This document shows positions 32,176 to 42,342 of a stretch of 64,000 nucleotides of DNA, piece by piece. The notes beneath the pieces were generated by a model. That model did not search any database, was not told the origin of the DNA, and saw only the letters and a list, made by a program, of their open reading frames with translations. The first letter of the stretch is position 1. Each line of letters starts with the position of its first letter. Position numbers and translations under genes: made by a program. Source of the stretch: Liopterus haemorrhoidalis (Eukaryota; Arthropoda; Insecta; Coleoptera; Dytiscidae); NCBI GenBank assembly GCA_963971575.1, contig OZ020623.1:11410980-11474979 (forward strand), in the 5' to 3' direction.

Positions 32176-32392
32176 TAGGGTGACCATTTTCTTGGAGACG
32201 GCAATTCGGGACGGAGCAAAAAAAAGGTCGTCACTTCCGAAATATAAGTGAAGAGCAAACAAAAAAAAGGTCCTCACCTCCCAAATATAAGTAAAGAGCA
32301 AAAAAAAAGGTCTTCAACTTCCAAATATAAGTACAGAGCAAAATTCGGCCCTGGGGACAATAAATCAAAATGCGGGATGAATGGTCACCCTA
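32176..32392. mobile_element. MITE with TAGGGTGACCATT ends and internal tandem units
   Basis: The ends TAGGGTGACCATT and AATGGTCACCCTA are inverted repeats. The target duplication, in LINE orientation, reads CTATAATA against CCATAAGA, 8 bp with two differences, consistent with hAT-type insertion. Inside are three units of about 48 bp built on AAAAAGGTC, TCACTTCC and AAATATAAGT. Removing the MITE restores the LINE reading NDT-IRATM, which confirms it is an insertion. Confidence 0.7.
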
Positions 32393-32492
32393 TATTATAG
32401 TATCATTACGAACGTGCTCGAGTTTGGAGATACCGCAACTCCTTCTCCAAAAGTCCTTTTCCACGGCACTCAATCGGACTTTATTTCTCTTA

Positions 32493-33044
32493 GACCGGGA
32501 GCTCATGACATTTTTGGTCTCCGATTTCATACAGCATGCCTTTTGGAGGAGAGAATATTTACCCTGTGACAACAAAAAAGGGATGGTAGTAAACCCCTGC
32601 ACGCTTTCCGGTCATAGGGAAAATTGCATTTCCACTTGCACAAAATTTTTGTGTTTTTCTCTGATATAATATTGCTTGCCTTTTTGTCAAAAGAAAGTTA
32701 TAACAAATTTAATTAGTGGCAGGCTGTATGATAACGCGGAAAATCATATTTTTTTATTACAAGATCACATGACCGTTTGAGCTCTTTGGGACCCTCCGAA
32801 TCGCATGCATATATTTAAAAGACTTTAAATTTGTTATAACTTTCTTTTGACAAAAGGGCAAGCAATATTAAATCAGCGAAAAGCACAAAAATGTTGTGTT
32901 TAAGTGGAAATACAATTTTCCCTATGACCGGAAAGCGTGCAGGGGTTTAGTACCATCCCTTTTTTGTTGTCACAGGGTAAATATTCTCTCCTCCAAAAGG
33001 CATACTGTATGAAATCGGAGACAAAAAACTGTCAGCTCCCGGTC
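32493..33044. mobile_element. Palindromic TA-flanked element, copy 2
   Basis: Starts GACCGGGAGCTCATGACATT and ends with the complement CAGCTCCCGGTC. TA lies on both sides (32491-32492, 33045-33046). It has the same arms as the element at 10789. The centre differs slightly (TTAATTAGTGGCAGGCTGTA in place of AAAGTCTTTTAATTATAGGC in copy 3). It is inserted in the RTE-like LINE. Confidence 0.85.
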
Positions 33045-33170
33045 TATTTGTGTGAGCTGCCATGTTTCTGAACCATAGGCACAGATACTTTCGACAATAG
33101 TTTTGTAGATAACCGTTTTCGTTCTTTTGGTTATATTGTCGTTCCACAATACTGGAATCTACTATGGAGA

Positions 33171-34070
33171 CTAATCTTCTAAAAAGTGTAAATTTCTAGC
33201 CGTAAATTTAAAAAATTTTTATGAGTAATATAAATTTAACTACCTACTAATTTTTTTAATCGTATTCGTAAATTTACTGAACCTTTCTTTCAAAAATAAT
33301 ATACTGGAGCATTAAAATGCAAATTTATCCCTAAAATAATTAAAAAATAAATACAATGTACAGAAATCCTTCAAACCTTAATTTAAGGACAGAATTGGGC
33401 TGACTACAAAAATATGCAAAAATATCTACACAGGGTATATTTTTAGAAGGGAAGCAATAGGTCTCATCAAAAAAATGTTACATTAACTTTTTCCTTTCTT
33501 TAAATGTATAAATACGAGGGCCGGTTGAAAAGTAATCATCCTAGGCAAGAGATGGCGCCACCAGTATCAAATCAATGTTGTTTTTCGTTAACCCTAACCA
33601 TCAAATGACTACTGTAAAATTTATAAAATGCATATTTATAAATGCATAATGGATTGATCTCTGAATTTTTAAATGCTTTGTCAAGGTGGTATAAAAGATT
33701 CATTACAATTTCTTTAGCCAGAACTTCTGTCTTCGGCACATAATCTTGCTATCTGACTCTCAATATCGTCCTAAGACACCTTTGTTGAAATCTTTGTTTT
33801 TGTTACTTCGTTAAATGTATGAAATATAAAATCCTACAAGTTATATGAAAAATATACTAAAAAATTCAAGTTAATTCAGTATTATTCATGAAATTTATTT
33901 TATTCTTATTAAATATATATTGAAGTAAGCAACCCGCACTACCCAAAAGGGAGACCTCCCATTACCACGTATACGGAGATGATGGCTTCATAATAAGTTG
34001 CCCAAGTTCAGTCTCTGTGTTATTTGACTTCGTTGTTGATAACAGAAGTAAGAAAATGAACTTATTTTTT
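33171..34070. other. Intergenic stretch with transposon end fragments
   Basis: At 33513-33545 ACGAGGGCCGGTTGAAAAGT reads like a mariner terminus preceded by TA, without a partner. At 33952-33968 AGGGAGACCTCCCATTA is the complement of the 3' palindrome region of the rolling-circle-like element ending near 55585 (AATGGAGGTCTCCCTTT). No coding frame recognised. Confidence 0.35.
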
Positions 34071-34619
34071 GCTCATGACATTTTTGGGCTCCGATTTCAT
34101 ACAGCATGCCTTTTGGAGGAGAGAATATTTACCCTGTGACAACAAAAAAGGAATGGTACTAAACCCCTGCACGCTTTCCGGTCATAGGGAAAATTGAATT
34201 TGCACTTGCACAAAATTTTTGTGTTTTTCTTTGATTTAATATTGCTTGCCCTTTTGTCAAAAGAAAGTTATAACAAATTTAAAGTCTTTTAATTATAGGC
34301 ATGCTGTATGAAAACGCGGCAAATCATATTTTTTTATTATAAGATCACATGACCGTTTGAGCCCTTTGGGACCCTCCGAATCGCATGCATATATTTAAAA
34401 GACTTTAAATTTGTTATAACTTTCTTTTGACAAAAGGGCAAGCAATATTACATCAGAGAAAAGCACAAAAATTTTGTGTTTAAGTGGAAATGCAATTTTC
34501 CCTATGACCGGAAAGCGTGCAGGGGTTTAGTACCATCCCTTTTTTGTTGTCACATGGTAAATATTCTCTCCTCCAAAAGGCATGCTGTATGAGTTCGGAG
34601 ACCAAAATCTGTCCCGGTC
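34071..34619. mobile_element. Palindromic element, copy 3 (one end truncated)
   Basis: Begins inside the left terminus (GCTCATGACATTTTTGGGCT) and ends TGTCCCGGTC followed by TA (34620-34621). The arms are again about 250 bp. It lies about 350 bp upstream of the first exon of the host gene. Confidence 0.75.
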
Positions 34620-34920
34620 TATATTGCCAAATATAAATTTGCCTGTTACAGAAAATCTATGGGTGATAAAATTCACTTTTCAGATTTGATTTCAGCGTAT
34701 CAAAATACATCAGAAATACCCAAAAATTGCCATGTCACTAATAGTGTGTTTATCAGTGTAATCAATAAATAAAATCATTATTTAAAAAAAAAATCTTAAA
34801 AATTGTGACGTAATAAAATACTAGGGGGCAGCGTAAATATTTAGAATATTTATGTTGTCCTCAATTACTAAAAGGTTAAAAAACTTCTGTTCTGATAGAT
34901 AATCTTTACTTTTTTTACAG

Positions 34921-35317
34921 TTAGAAACTTCCAAAATTTAAAATGAACATTTAATAAATTAAAAATGAAATCTTCAAAGTATACACAGGCTAACGAACCA
35001 TTAGTGATAGACAATAAAGATTACCAAAAAGAAGGATTTGTTAGTGAAGAATCAAATAGAAATTTAACAAGAACTTATAGTGCTAATTGTCAAATGATAA
35101 ACAATAGTGAAGAATTATTATTAAAAGGTTCATACGATACGTATAACCATGGTGAAAGTTTATTTGAAATGCAAAGGTATAGTCCTGAAAGAAACAGATA
35201 TTTAAGTCCTGGTCAGGATTTTGAGTTAGTGTGTAATTGTGCCATGAAGGAAGTTGCTCCAAGAACTAGGACGCATATGTATAATAGTGAACAGAATATC
35301 GTCATGATGACGAATCG
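34921..35317 (+). CDS. Host gene, first coding exon (CDS from 34965)
   Basis: A polypyrimidine tract and ACAG at 34904-34920 give a 3' splice site, so a 44-nt 5' UTR piece precedes the start. A tiny upstream frame (ATGAACATTTAA) lies in it. The CDS begins MKSSKYTQANEPLVIDNKDY at 34965 and encodes 117 codons plus 2 nt: polar, rich in S, N, E and Y, with ESLFEMQRYSPERNRYLSPG and LVCNCAMKEVAPRTRTHMYN. The donor GTAAGT begins at 35318. No signal peptide or membrane segment. I do not recognise the family. Codon use is ordinary and the frame is intact, unlike the surrounding repeats. Confidence 0.65.
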
Positions 35318-35357
35318 GTAAGTATTTAAACTTATTTTCCCCATTTTTTGTGTTTTG

Positions 35358-35462
35358 TAGTTATGACCACAAAAAACCCTTATAACGTCACTCATGTGTC
35401 TGTCTGTCTGTATGCCAGAAACACGCTGATATATTTATTTTTTAAATCGGTGCAGCCATTTT
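35358..35462 (+). mobile_element. Family R 5' fragment F
   Basis: TTTTGTAGTTATGACCACAA, AACCCTTATAACGTCACTCA and three GTCT units, then a different continuation containing AAATCGGTGCAGCCATT. The copy is cut by the next one (G) starting at 35463. Lies in intron 1 of the host gene. Confidence 0.6.
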
Positions 35463-36027
35463 TAAGGTTTTGTAGATGTGACCACCAAAAAACTCATATA
35501 ACGTCACTCATGTGTCTGTCTGTCTGTACGGTAGACTTTGAAGCCAAACGGCTTCAAAGTTTAAATTTGGCAAGCTTATATAACTCTTTGACCCACATAT
35601 AGGAAAAATACTGACAGTTCAAAAAAACATATCTCGAGATAAATATAAACCAATAGGTATGTATTTAATAAAAAAAAATTTTTTTTTTTAATTTTGATTG
35701 GCACACCAAATTAAATTTCTTAATGCGTGGATCAAAAAGCAAATTTTTATTTTAGAAACTTTTTTTTTTTTTATAGGATTTTTGCCAAAAATATGTCAAA
35801 AAACTTTTGCCCCCACCCTATCTTTTAGAGGGGTTGATCAAAAATACTTTTAAAAAATCTCCATAATGAACATTGATAGGAACCGGAATAGTTCAAAAGG
35901 AATTTTATTTCAGATTAGTGTTCGAAAAATGTTTTTTTTTTGTGCTACGATAATTTTTTTTTTGTGTGGTATCAAAAGAAAGCTTTTAGGACGTAGATTA
36001 AGTAACTAAAAGTAGTTTTTTAATCGT

Positions 36028-36078
36028 TTTTAGGGTTTTGTAGGTATGACCAAAAAACCCTTATACCGTCATTTTGTC

Positions 36079-36128
<50 letters not shown>

Positions 36129-37275
36129 TCGGTAAAAATTGTAGCCAAACGGCTAAACCTAGAAAGTTAAAATTTGGTATGCTTATACAACTCGTTGACC
36201 CGCACATAGGAAAAGTACCAAAACATCTAAAAAACATATCCCCCTAAAAATATAAACAAATATGTGCTCATCGAAAAAAAATATATTTTTTTAAAATTCT
36301 GAGCAGGGTATCAAATGAAAGCCCTTAGTATGTGGATTAACGATCAAAATTTTATTTTTGCAAAATAAATTATTTAGACATTATTTCTGCCAAAATTGTT
36401 CAAAAAAAAATTTGTCCCACACCCTGTAGCCCAGATGGTTTAAACTAAAAATCTGAAAAAATTCTAAGTAATGTACATTTATGTGAACCGGAATAGTTCA
36501 ACAGGAATTTTTGATAAGATTATGTTTTCGGAAAATAGCGCATTTTTTGTGTTTTTTGCGTAACCATGTAAAATATTTGATGATATTATGTAGCACAGTA
36601 GACAGAGCGCTTCGATGGTGTAATGGTTACTATACAAGCGTTCTAATCTGCAAACTCGAGTTCAAATCGGCCGCGAGGCAATTAATTTTTTTTGTTTTTT
36701 TTTTGCATTTTTATTTTGTTTAAATTACTTTTTCAATATTCTAGTTATATTTGGGCAAATATTGCATTTAATTTTTAAAAGCGTAAATTTAATAACCAGT
36801 GCAAATTGTTGAAATTGATTACTATTGGACTTACAACCAAGTAACTTAAAATATAACGTAACTATAAATATATAATACCATGGATACAAGTAAAAAAAAA
36901 TGAAATATATAAAATATATGTTATGTCATGTGTTATAATGTCTGTATCATATTAGTGCCTAAATATATTACTGCTATACTGCTATTTATATTCCTACAAA
37001 TAGACGAAAACAGAAGGGCGGAGCTTATGACTAAAACAACCAATGGAAGCCATAGGCGCAATTTTCAAAATCTTATTAAACCTTTTTATATAAAAAATAT
37101 ACTGCACATATTTAGAAACCTACATAATGGTATTAGGCATTCGAATTAAAATTTAAAAAAAATATATATTTTAACATAAAATTGGTTTTGGCATCCCAAA
37201 TAATCATCATTCACTTACTAAATACCTGCAAAACCCTGAAATGTGTGAAAATTCACACTTCACATCAATTTTTTT
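36028..37275 (+). mobile_element. Family R copy H (subfamily 2), nested in copy G
   Basis: Starts TTTTTAGGGTTTTGTAGGTA, GTCT microsatellite (about 36078-36127, some 12 units), AGCCAAACGGCTAAACCTAG. The tRNA-like module lies near 36600-36680. The subfamily 2 body follows (TTTTTAAAAGCGTAAATTTA; AAGCCATAGGCGCAATTTTC), and it ends AAATACCTGCAAAACCCTGA, TGTGTGAAAATTCACAC, TTCACATCAATTTTTTT. About 180 bp (36830-37010) is extra relative to copy K. Inserted between T residues of copy G. Confidence 0.85.
36604..36682 (+). pseudogene. tRNA-like module in family R copy H
   Basis: TGGTGTAATGG at 36616-36626 matches the A-box consensus exactly and GTTCAAATC at 36660-36668 matches the B box, 33 nt apart. 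The text CGATGGTGTAATGGTTA and CGAGTTCAAATC resembles the D and T arms of glutamine-type tRNAs. The anticodon stem and acceptor stem do not pair well. It differs in sequence from the modules in copies D/K and I although it sits at the same place in the element. Confidence 0.55.
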
Positions 37276-38525
37276 AACACAATTTTAAAAATATGCTCAA
37301 AAAGTTCTTTTAAAACGGGTTAAACTAAAAATCTGAAAAAATTATATGTCATGTACATTTATCTGAGCCGGAAACGTACGAGAGGAATTTTTGATCAGAT
37401 TGCGTTTTTGAGAAATATTGCAGTTTTATGTTTTTCACAAAATTATTTTTTTAATTAATTGCTAAATTGTAACTAATAATTTTTTGTATTTATGGCTAAT
37501 GTACTATATGTCTATTAAAATTAAAAATATAATAAAAAATTTGTTACAGTCACGGAGCGCCTACTGTTATATATCAAACAAGAATACATAATTTTTAGTA
37601 GTGAAATACTTATAAATCAAAAAAATGTATTGTTAATAGTGAGAAATACGCTTTTGGAATTGAAAAAAATTAAGGTTTTTTAATTTAAATTTTATTCTGA
37701 TAATTATTATTAATTTATTCAATTAACTGATTAATTTATTATAAATTTTCGCAAATTACTTTAATTTATTAAAAAAAAAAATTAAATAGAAGTTCATACA
37801 CAAGTAAGTTCAACTCAGTTCAAGTTAGTATGTCAAGCGCAGCGAGGAGTGCACCAAAGAAATAAGTGTGACAATACGTCGTGTAAAACGAGCATTACTT
37901 TTTTTATACTTTGCATGACTTATTTTATAGAAATTTTAAAATTTCATTTCTAAAAAATATCGGAATACAATCTAGGGATTTTTGTGAAATGCGGTCACCA
38001 TACCAACAATGTATAATAAAACAATTTCCATGATAACACAACATAGTAATTTGACAGATGCAAAACAACAATACTTTCTTTTTGAATTTTCTTAATAATA
38101 ATATTATAAAATAATTATCTGACATGAAAATACTTACAAATTGTATTAAATAAACATTTGAGGTTATCAATTCCACGCCGTAGACGAGTAGTACTGCCAA
38201 TCTCTCAAAATAAAAAGTCACCAAAAACAGTCTAACAATAGCTTCTATTGTTAAACTGTTTTCAGTTTAATAATGATATTATTGTGAACGCATGTATAAA
38301 AAATTCTTAGACCACCAGCATTCTGTTGGCTTCTTACGCTTATTAAGTACCTATAAAACCCTGAAATGTGAGAAAATTCACACCACATCAAGCTTTTACT
38401 TTAATGATTCCCAAGATTTTTATACCAGATTTTAAGAAGCATTAATCTCTCAAATATTAATTTACGTATCTTTTTTGTCCTTAATTTAAAATTTTTAATA
38501 ATTTTATTTATTTTTTTCTTTGCAG

Positions 38526-38795
38526 ACCCCTTCAAAAGGCTGAGGATCAAGCAAACTACAGTCAGTACTCCTTAGATCGTAAACGCAAAGGATCACAGAG
38601 TCAAATTACTCGAGTGGGCGAAGAAGAGGTCTCACGGCCAGAAGTTATCACAGTACACCGTGTGGGTCCTTACACAGGAGCGACGTCCTGTTCAGGACAA
38701 GCTAACCACGTGATCAAAGCTTGCGAGTTCAAACCTAAGGAAGAAAATTTTGGGAGTATGCGAAGGGGTAGAAGAGAATTTAGGGGAAGTTCTAG
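38526..38795 (+). CDS. Host gene, second coding exon
   Basis: The acceptor TTTTTTTCTTTGCAG ends at 38525 and the donor GTAAGTT begins at 38796. Joined in phase to the first exon (CG plus A) it reads RPLQKAEDQANYSQYSLDRK, SQITRVGEEEVSRPEVITVH, RVGPYTGATSCSGQANHVIK, ACEFKPKEENFGSMRRGRRE, FRGSSR. It is 270 nt, entering and leaving in phase 2. Basic and acidic clusters alternate and no domain is recognised. A full open frame with both consensus splice sites supports a real exon. Confidence 0.65.
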
Positions 38796-39639
38796 GTAAG
38801 TTAAAATTGGGTTAAATTTTAATGATAGAATTTATGGTATAAGTAGCACTGGTTTTAACTGAAACAAGGTTTAGGTGGTGGACTTGCAAATAGGTTACTG
38901 AAAGCTCTATACAGAGGGCAGTACATAACGACTTCACTAAATAATTCAAGAATTATCACTTTTTTGTCGTTTTTTTTTTTTATACCTGTAAAACTTTTTA
39001 TAAGCACCAGGTATATACGTATGTACAATGACCGAATGGCGGACAGTGTTAACAATGACCAGCCAAAGACAGCTATTATGTTAATAAGAATATAGGACAG
39101 CAGAAGCAAAAAAGCTCGAAGTAAGATTAAAATTAGGTAAGGTTAGGTTAGGTTAGGAAAAGTGTAGAACAGCAGAAGGCGAAAGGCTCGAAGTAAGGTT
39201 AAAGCTGCTGTCCTAGGTTTCGGATATTGTGTGTGATATACACAGTGAGGCAACACATGTTCATTTTGACTATTTCCTTAATAAACAGAGTTATTAAAAT
39301 ATTGGTCAAATAAAATTTATTCGGGGTAATGAGGGTCAGACTATAGTGGTAACATTTTTTTTCATTTGTTTTGCAAGAGGCACGGCTGTTAATAACTATT
39401 TAAAAATTGCACTATACATATTATTTAACACAATATTATAGAGCTTTTTTCTCATTTCAATGGTGTAAAATTTTTATATCCTTGCATGACAAAAATTTTG
39501 AGAAAAGCGACTTTTTGTGGTCTTAAAAATAATAAGTGATTAGTGGCTCATAATAGTAATCTACCTATTGTACTAAATGTTCAAAATTATGACCTTGATT
39601 TCAGATCAAAAACAATTATTTATCAACAAAAGTGGCTTT
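38796..39639. other. Intron 2 sequence: short direct repeat and TTAGG units
   Basis: GAACAGCAGAAGGCGAAAGG and AGCTCGAAGTAAG-type text occurs twice (39098-39125 and 39166-39205). Between the copies lies a short run of insect telomere-type units, GGTTAGGTTAGGTTAGG (39141-39157). No coding sequence recognised. Confidence 0.4.
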
Positions 39640-40070
39640 ATTGTTTTTAAAAATATTCTCCATGAAGATCAATACACTTTTGCATACGTTTGAACCAATT
39701 TTCGAAGCACTTTTTCCACTTCGATTGAGGCACTTCCAACGCAATATGATGGGATCCAACGCGAACAAATCTTTTGACGGCTAAATGTTCATGCAATAGT
39801 GAATGTATGCTGGTTCCACTTATGTCCAAGGATACCTCAATCTCACGATGAGTCACATATTTTGCAGTATCAGTTCACGCATGTTTTCCGGAACAATAAC
39901 CGATTTTGTACGACCATCAAGACGTATACCGTCAAAAATGTCAAACTTTATAATAGTTTTCAATAGTTTAGCGCAATCCTGAAATATAAGAGGACACCGT
40001 AGTATAATAATATGTAAAATAATATGTGTAGTATAATTTGAAGAAAAGTTATTTACTGTCATACGTTTTG
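39640..40070 (-). mobile_element. Internally deleted mariner (copy 3 of the 2233 family)
   Basis: The minus-strand reading gives IVPENMREL, then MTHREIEVSLDISGTSIHSL, LHEHLAVKRFVRVGSHHIAL, fused directly to EVPQSKWKKCFENWFKRMQK and CIDLHGEYF. The HTH2 is joined to the C-terminal tail; all catalytic motifs are gone. It lies in intron 2 of the host gene. Confidence 0.7.
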
Positions 40071-40250
40071 TAAGAATTTTTTGAAATTTTTAGTTTAATC
40101 CCATAAAGGGTGCAGGACAGTGATTTTTTATTATATTTTTGGAAAAAATTGTATTAAAAAAAACAAAAATGAACTTAAGATCTTTCTTTTGATACCTTAA
40201 AATAAATTTTTAAAGAATAATTATTTTTTTATAATTTATTACATTATTTT
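40071..40250 (-). mobile_element. Possible family R internal fragment
   Basis: Text such as AGGGTGCAGGACAGTGATTT and AAGATCTTTCTTTTGATACC parallels the minus-strand interior of copy B (AAGGGTGCGGGACAAGAAC; GAGCTTTCTTTTAATACC). The ends are missing. Low-confidence assignment. Confidence 0.35.
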
Positions 40251-40957
40251 CATTCGTGCCATTAATTGTATCCATTACTACCGTTATTAATTTTTATTTG
40301 GGTTTATTTACAATTTTTAAGAGTGAAAAAAGATATGTCAAAATTATATTTTTAAAAACTACTGCTATGAATACCTATTAACTCAAGTTCAGTGCCTAAA
40401 TATGTCAGTTCCCTAGTGATGATACTACCTAGCTATGAATTAAATGTGCAGTTTTAATTTTAAACTCAATAATATATACAAAACCAAATTTAAATAAACC
40501 TGATGTGTTGAAATAGTTGATGCTGGAGCGGAATACAATTTTAAGAGGATTAATTTAATAACTGAAGTGTAAATATACATTTTAATCAAGGCAAAAGAGG
40601 ATTGCAAGAACAGAATACAAGCCGGAACATTCCGATTCAAAAGTCCCGAGTATAACTACTTCCTAACGATTATTTTAATTAGTAAAAAAAGTATTTTAAA
40701 GAAATTAAAAATTTATATGCAAAACATACAAGCTGAAATGAAACGATGTTTATTTAAATTAAAAATTACAATAATTATTTCTTAGATCACAGCTTCCCAA
40801 CTTGTGTCTTGCGGAAGCTTAAAGCCTGGTTTATAATAACTCCATACCATAGCGCAAACGTAATAGAACAATGGGTTTGACCCTTCAAAACATCTGTTTG
40901 TAATAAACAGAAAAATGAAAATAGTGTAGTTTTTATGCTTATGTTCCATAACATATC
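40251..40957. other. Intron 2 sequence, no gene seen
   Basis: AT-rich, no frames with recognisable motifs, no repeat shared elsewhere in the window. Confidence 0.3.
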
Positions 40958-40959
40958 TA

Positions 40960-41885
40960 CAAGGTGTCTCAAAAGAAATTTTATATTTATTTAGCTTACT
41001 GCGTGAACGCAACGTATCCGAGGGGCGCGGGGGTTATGTCAATCGGTAGCCTGGCTCTTGGAATTCAGTCGCTATGGAGCGTTTCTCGGGAGCTGACCGC
41101 GCGTTATGCGTGCGAGAGTTTTACAAAAACGGTGATTCGGCGACTGTAGCGCGTAGAAAATTCTGCAGTATTCGAGGTTTTCGCCACTTAAATAATGCAC
41201 CAAGCACACCTCTTATTCGACATTGGGTTAAAAAGTTTGAAGAGACTGGTACAACGCTGGATAAATCAAAATCCGGGCGACCTAGGTCATCAAGAACGGT
41301 AGAAAACGTGGAGAATGTTAATCAGTCTGTTCGTGACGACCCGAACCTTTCAATTCGGAAGCGCGCAAGTGCTTTAAATGTGTATAGATCATCATTACAT
41401 CGCATTATGCACAAAGACCTAAAGCTGCACCCCTACAAAATTGAATTGGTGCAAGAATTAAAGCCCCAAGATGCCAGTCAGAGGCTTAATTTCGTAAATT
41501 TTCTCAGGCAAATTGATCTCCCGGAGAGGTGACATAAATTGGCCTCCATGCAGTCCAGATTTAACCCCTATGGACTTTTTCCTACGGGGTTATCTTAAAT
41601 CTAAAGTTTACGCCAATAAACCGACTTCACTGGCGCATTTGAAAGAAAATATCCGTCACGAAATGGCAGCCATCCCTGAGTCCACCTGCCGAGACGTCAT
41701 AAGTAATTTTACTGTTCGATTAAATGAGTGCCGAGAACGCGAGGGTCTACATTTAGACGATATTATTTTTAAGAAATAAATCCCCAAAAAGTGTATTTTA
41801 ATAATTAATAAACATTTTTTCTATATACGGCTTACTTTTTTTTTAATCGTACCACTAAATATAAAATTTCTTTTGAGACACCTTG
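40960..41885 (+). mobile_element. DD41D element, internal deletion derivative
   Basis: The ends CAAGGTGTCTCAAAAGAAAT and its complement are flanked by TA on both sides (40958-40959, 41886-41887). It is 926 bp, 385 bp shorter than the copy at 13606. The frame MERFSGADRALCVREFYKNG runs from 41074 through both HTHs to KPQDASQRLNFVN, then jumps to sequence just before motif 3 (41513-41779: RRGDINWPPCSPDLTPMDFF). Motifs 1 and 2 are lost. The junction lies in AAAT, shared by both sides of the deletion. Where this copy has Trp (RHWVKKFEETG), the long copy has a stop. Confidence 0.9.
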
Positions 41886-41887
41886 TA

Positions 41888-42342
41888 TTATAAACCAGGC
41901 TTTTAAATGAAAGTTGCAAAGTTAATTTTTTGTCAGCCTGTAAAGTAAAAATTTTTTTAAAAAATATTTCATGAAATTATTCTGTAATCTCAAGGGTGTT
42001 TACATAAAAACATGTATATTCGGCAGTAGTCGTCCTTGTATATCGTCCTTGGGGTGACATTCGTCTCAGGATATGTATGCGTGAACTGACAATCTTTGCA
42101 TGAATATCACAGATGGACCGAACATCCTGCTCCTTCAAAAGGACTAGAAAGGACATGTTTGATGGAATTGAAAATTTTTATAAATAGGAAAATACATGGT
42201 TCAATAAACAAGATTTCTGAACATAGAACTCTTCAAAAAATAAGGATTTTTTAGAGAAAAAGTAATAAGTTTTCAGTTCATTAAAGACTAGACCAGTAGT
42301 TCTTAAGCAGGGTGTCGCGTAACATCATTGCCTTGTCTAGAG
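41888..42342. other. Intron 2 sequence, no gene seen
   Basis: No coding frame or recognised repeat. The phrase AGACCAGTAGTTCTTAAGCA at 42289-42308 resembles a hAT terminus (CAGTxGTTCTTAA) just outside the next one at 42343. Confidence 0.3.

Larger units (their letters stand above)
31861..33170 (-). mobile_element. RTE-like LINE 3' part, split by two MITEs, TA-repeat tail
   Basis: On the minus strand the coding segments line up across two insertions: NDNITKRTKTVIYKTIVESI and CAYGSETWQLTQ (33150-33048), then after the palindrome KRNKVRLSAVEKDFWRRSCG and ISKLEHVRNDT (32492-32395), then after the MITE IRATMNVENSIIESIENKRL, LWYGHLQRMPDDRWPKKIW, GRPARTWAQDVREAMEARGL and WRKGSEKRRQP (32170-31905). 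This is the C-terminal region of endonuclease-RT LINEs of RTE type. It ends with a TA microsatellite (31860-31889), as RTE elements often do. One frameshift lies at the palindrome site. Confidence 0.8.
35463..38391 (+). mobile_element. Family R copy G (subfamily 1), split by copy H
   Basis: The 5' part (35463-36027) carries GGTTTTGTAGATGTGACCAC, GTCT units, CCAAACGGCTTCAAAG and the AAGAAAGCTTTTAGGACGTA block. It breaks in a T run, and the remainder resumes at 37276 with TTTTAACACAATTTTAAAAA and runs to TACCTATAAAACCCTGAAAT and AAAATTCACACCACATCA near 38391. Copy A shows the uninterrupted order (TTTCTTTTAACACAATTTTA at 9228), which proves the nesting. It fills nearly all of intron 1. Confidence 0.8.

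Noticed and set aside
36604..36682. Functional nuclear tRNA gene
   Set aside because: A and B boxes match, but anticodon and acceptor stems do not pair and the module sits at a fixed place inside a transposon.
39133..39158. TTAGG telomere-type units
   Set aside because: Only three to four units inside an intron, next to another short direct repeat; too short to be telomeric.
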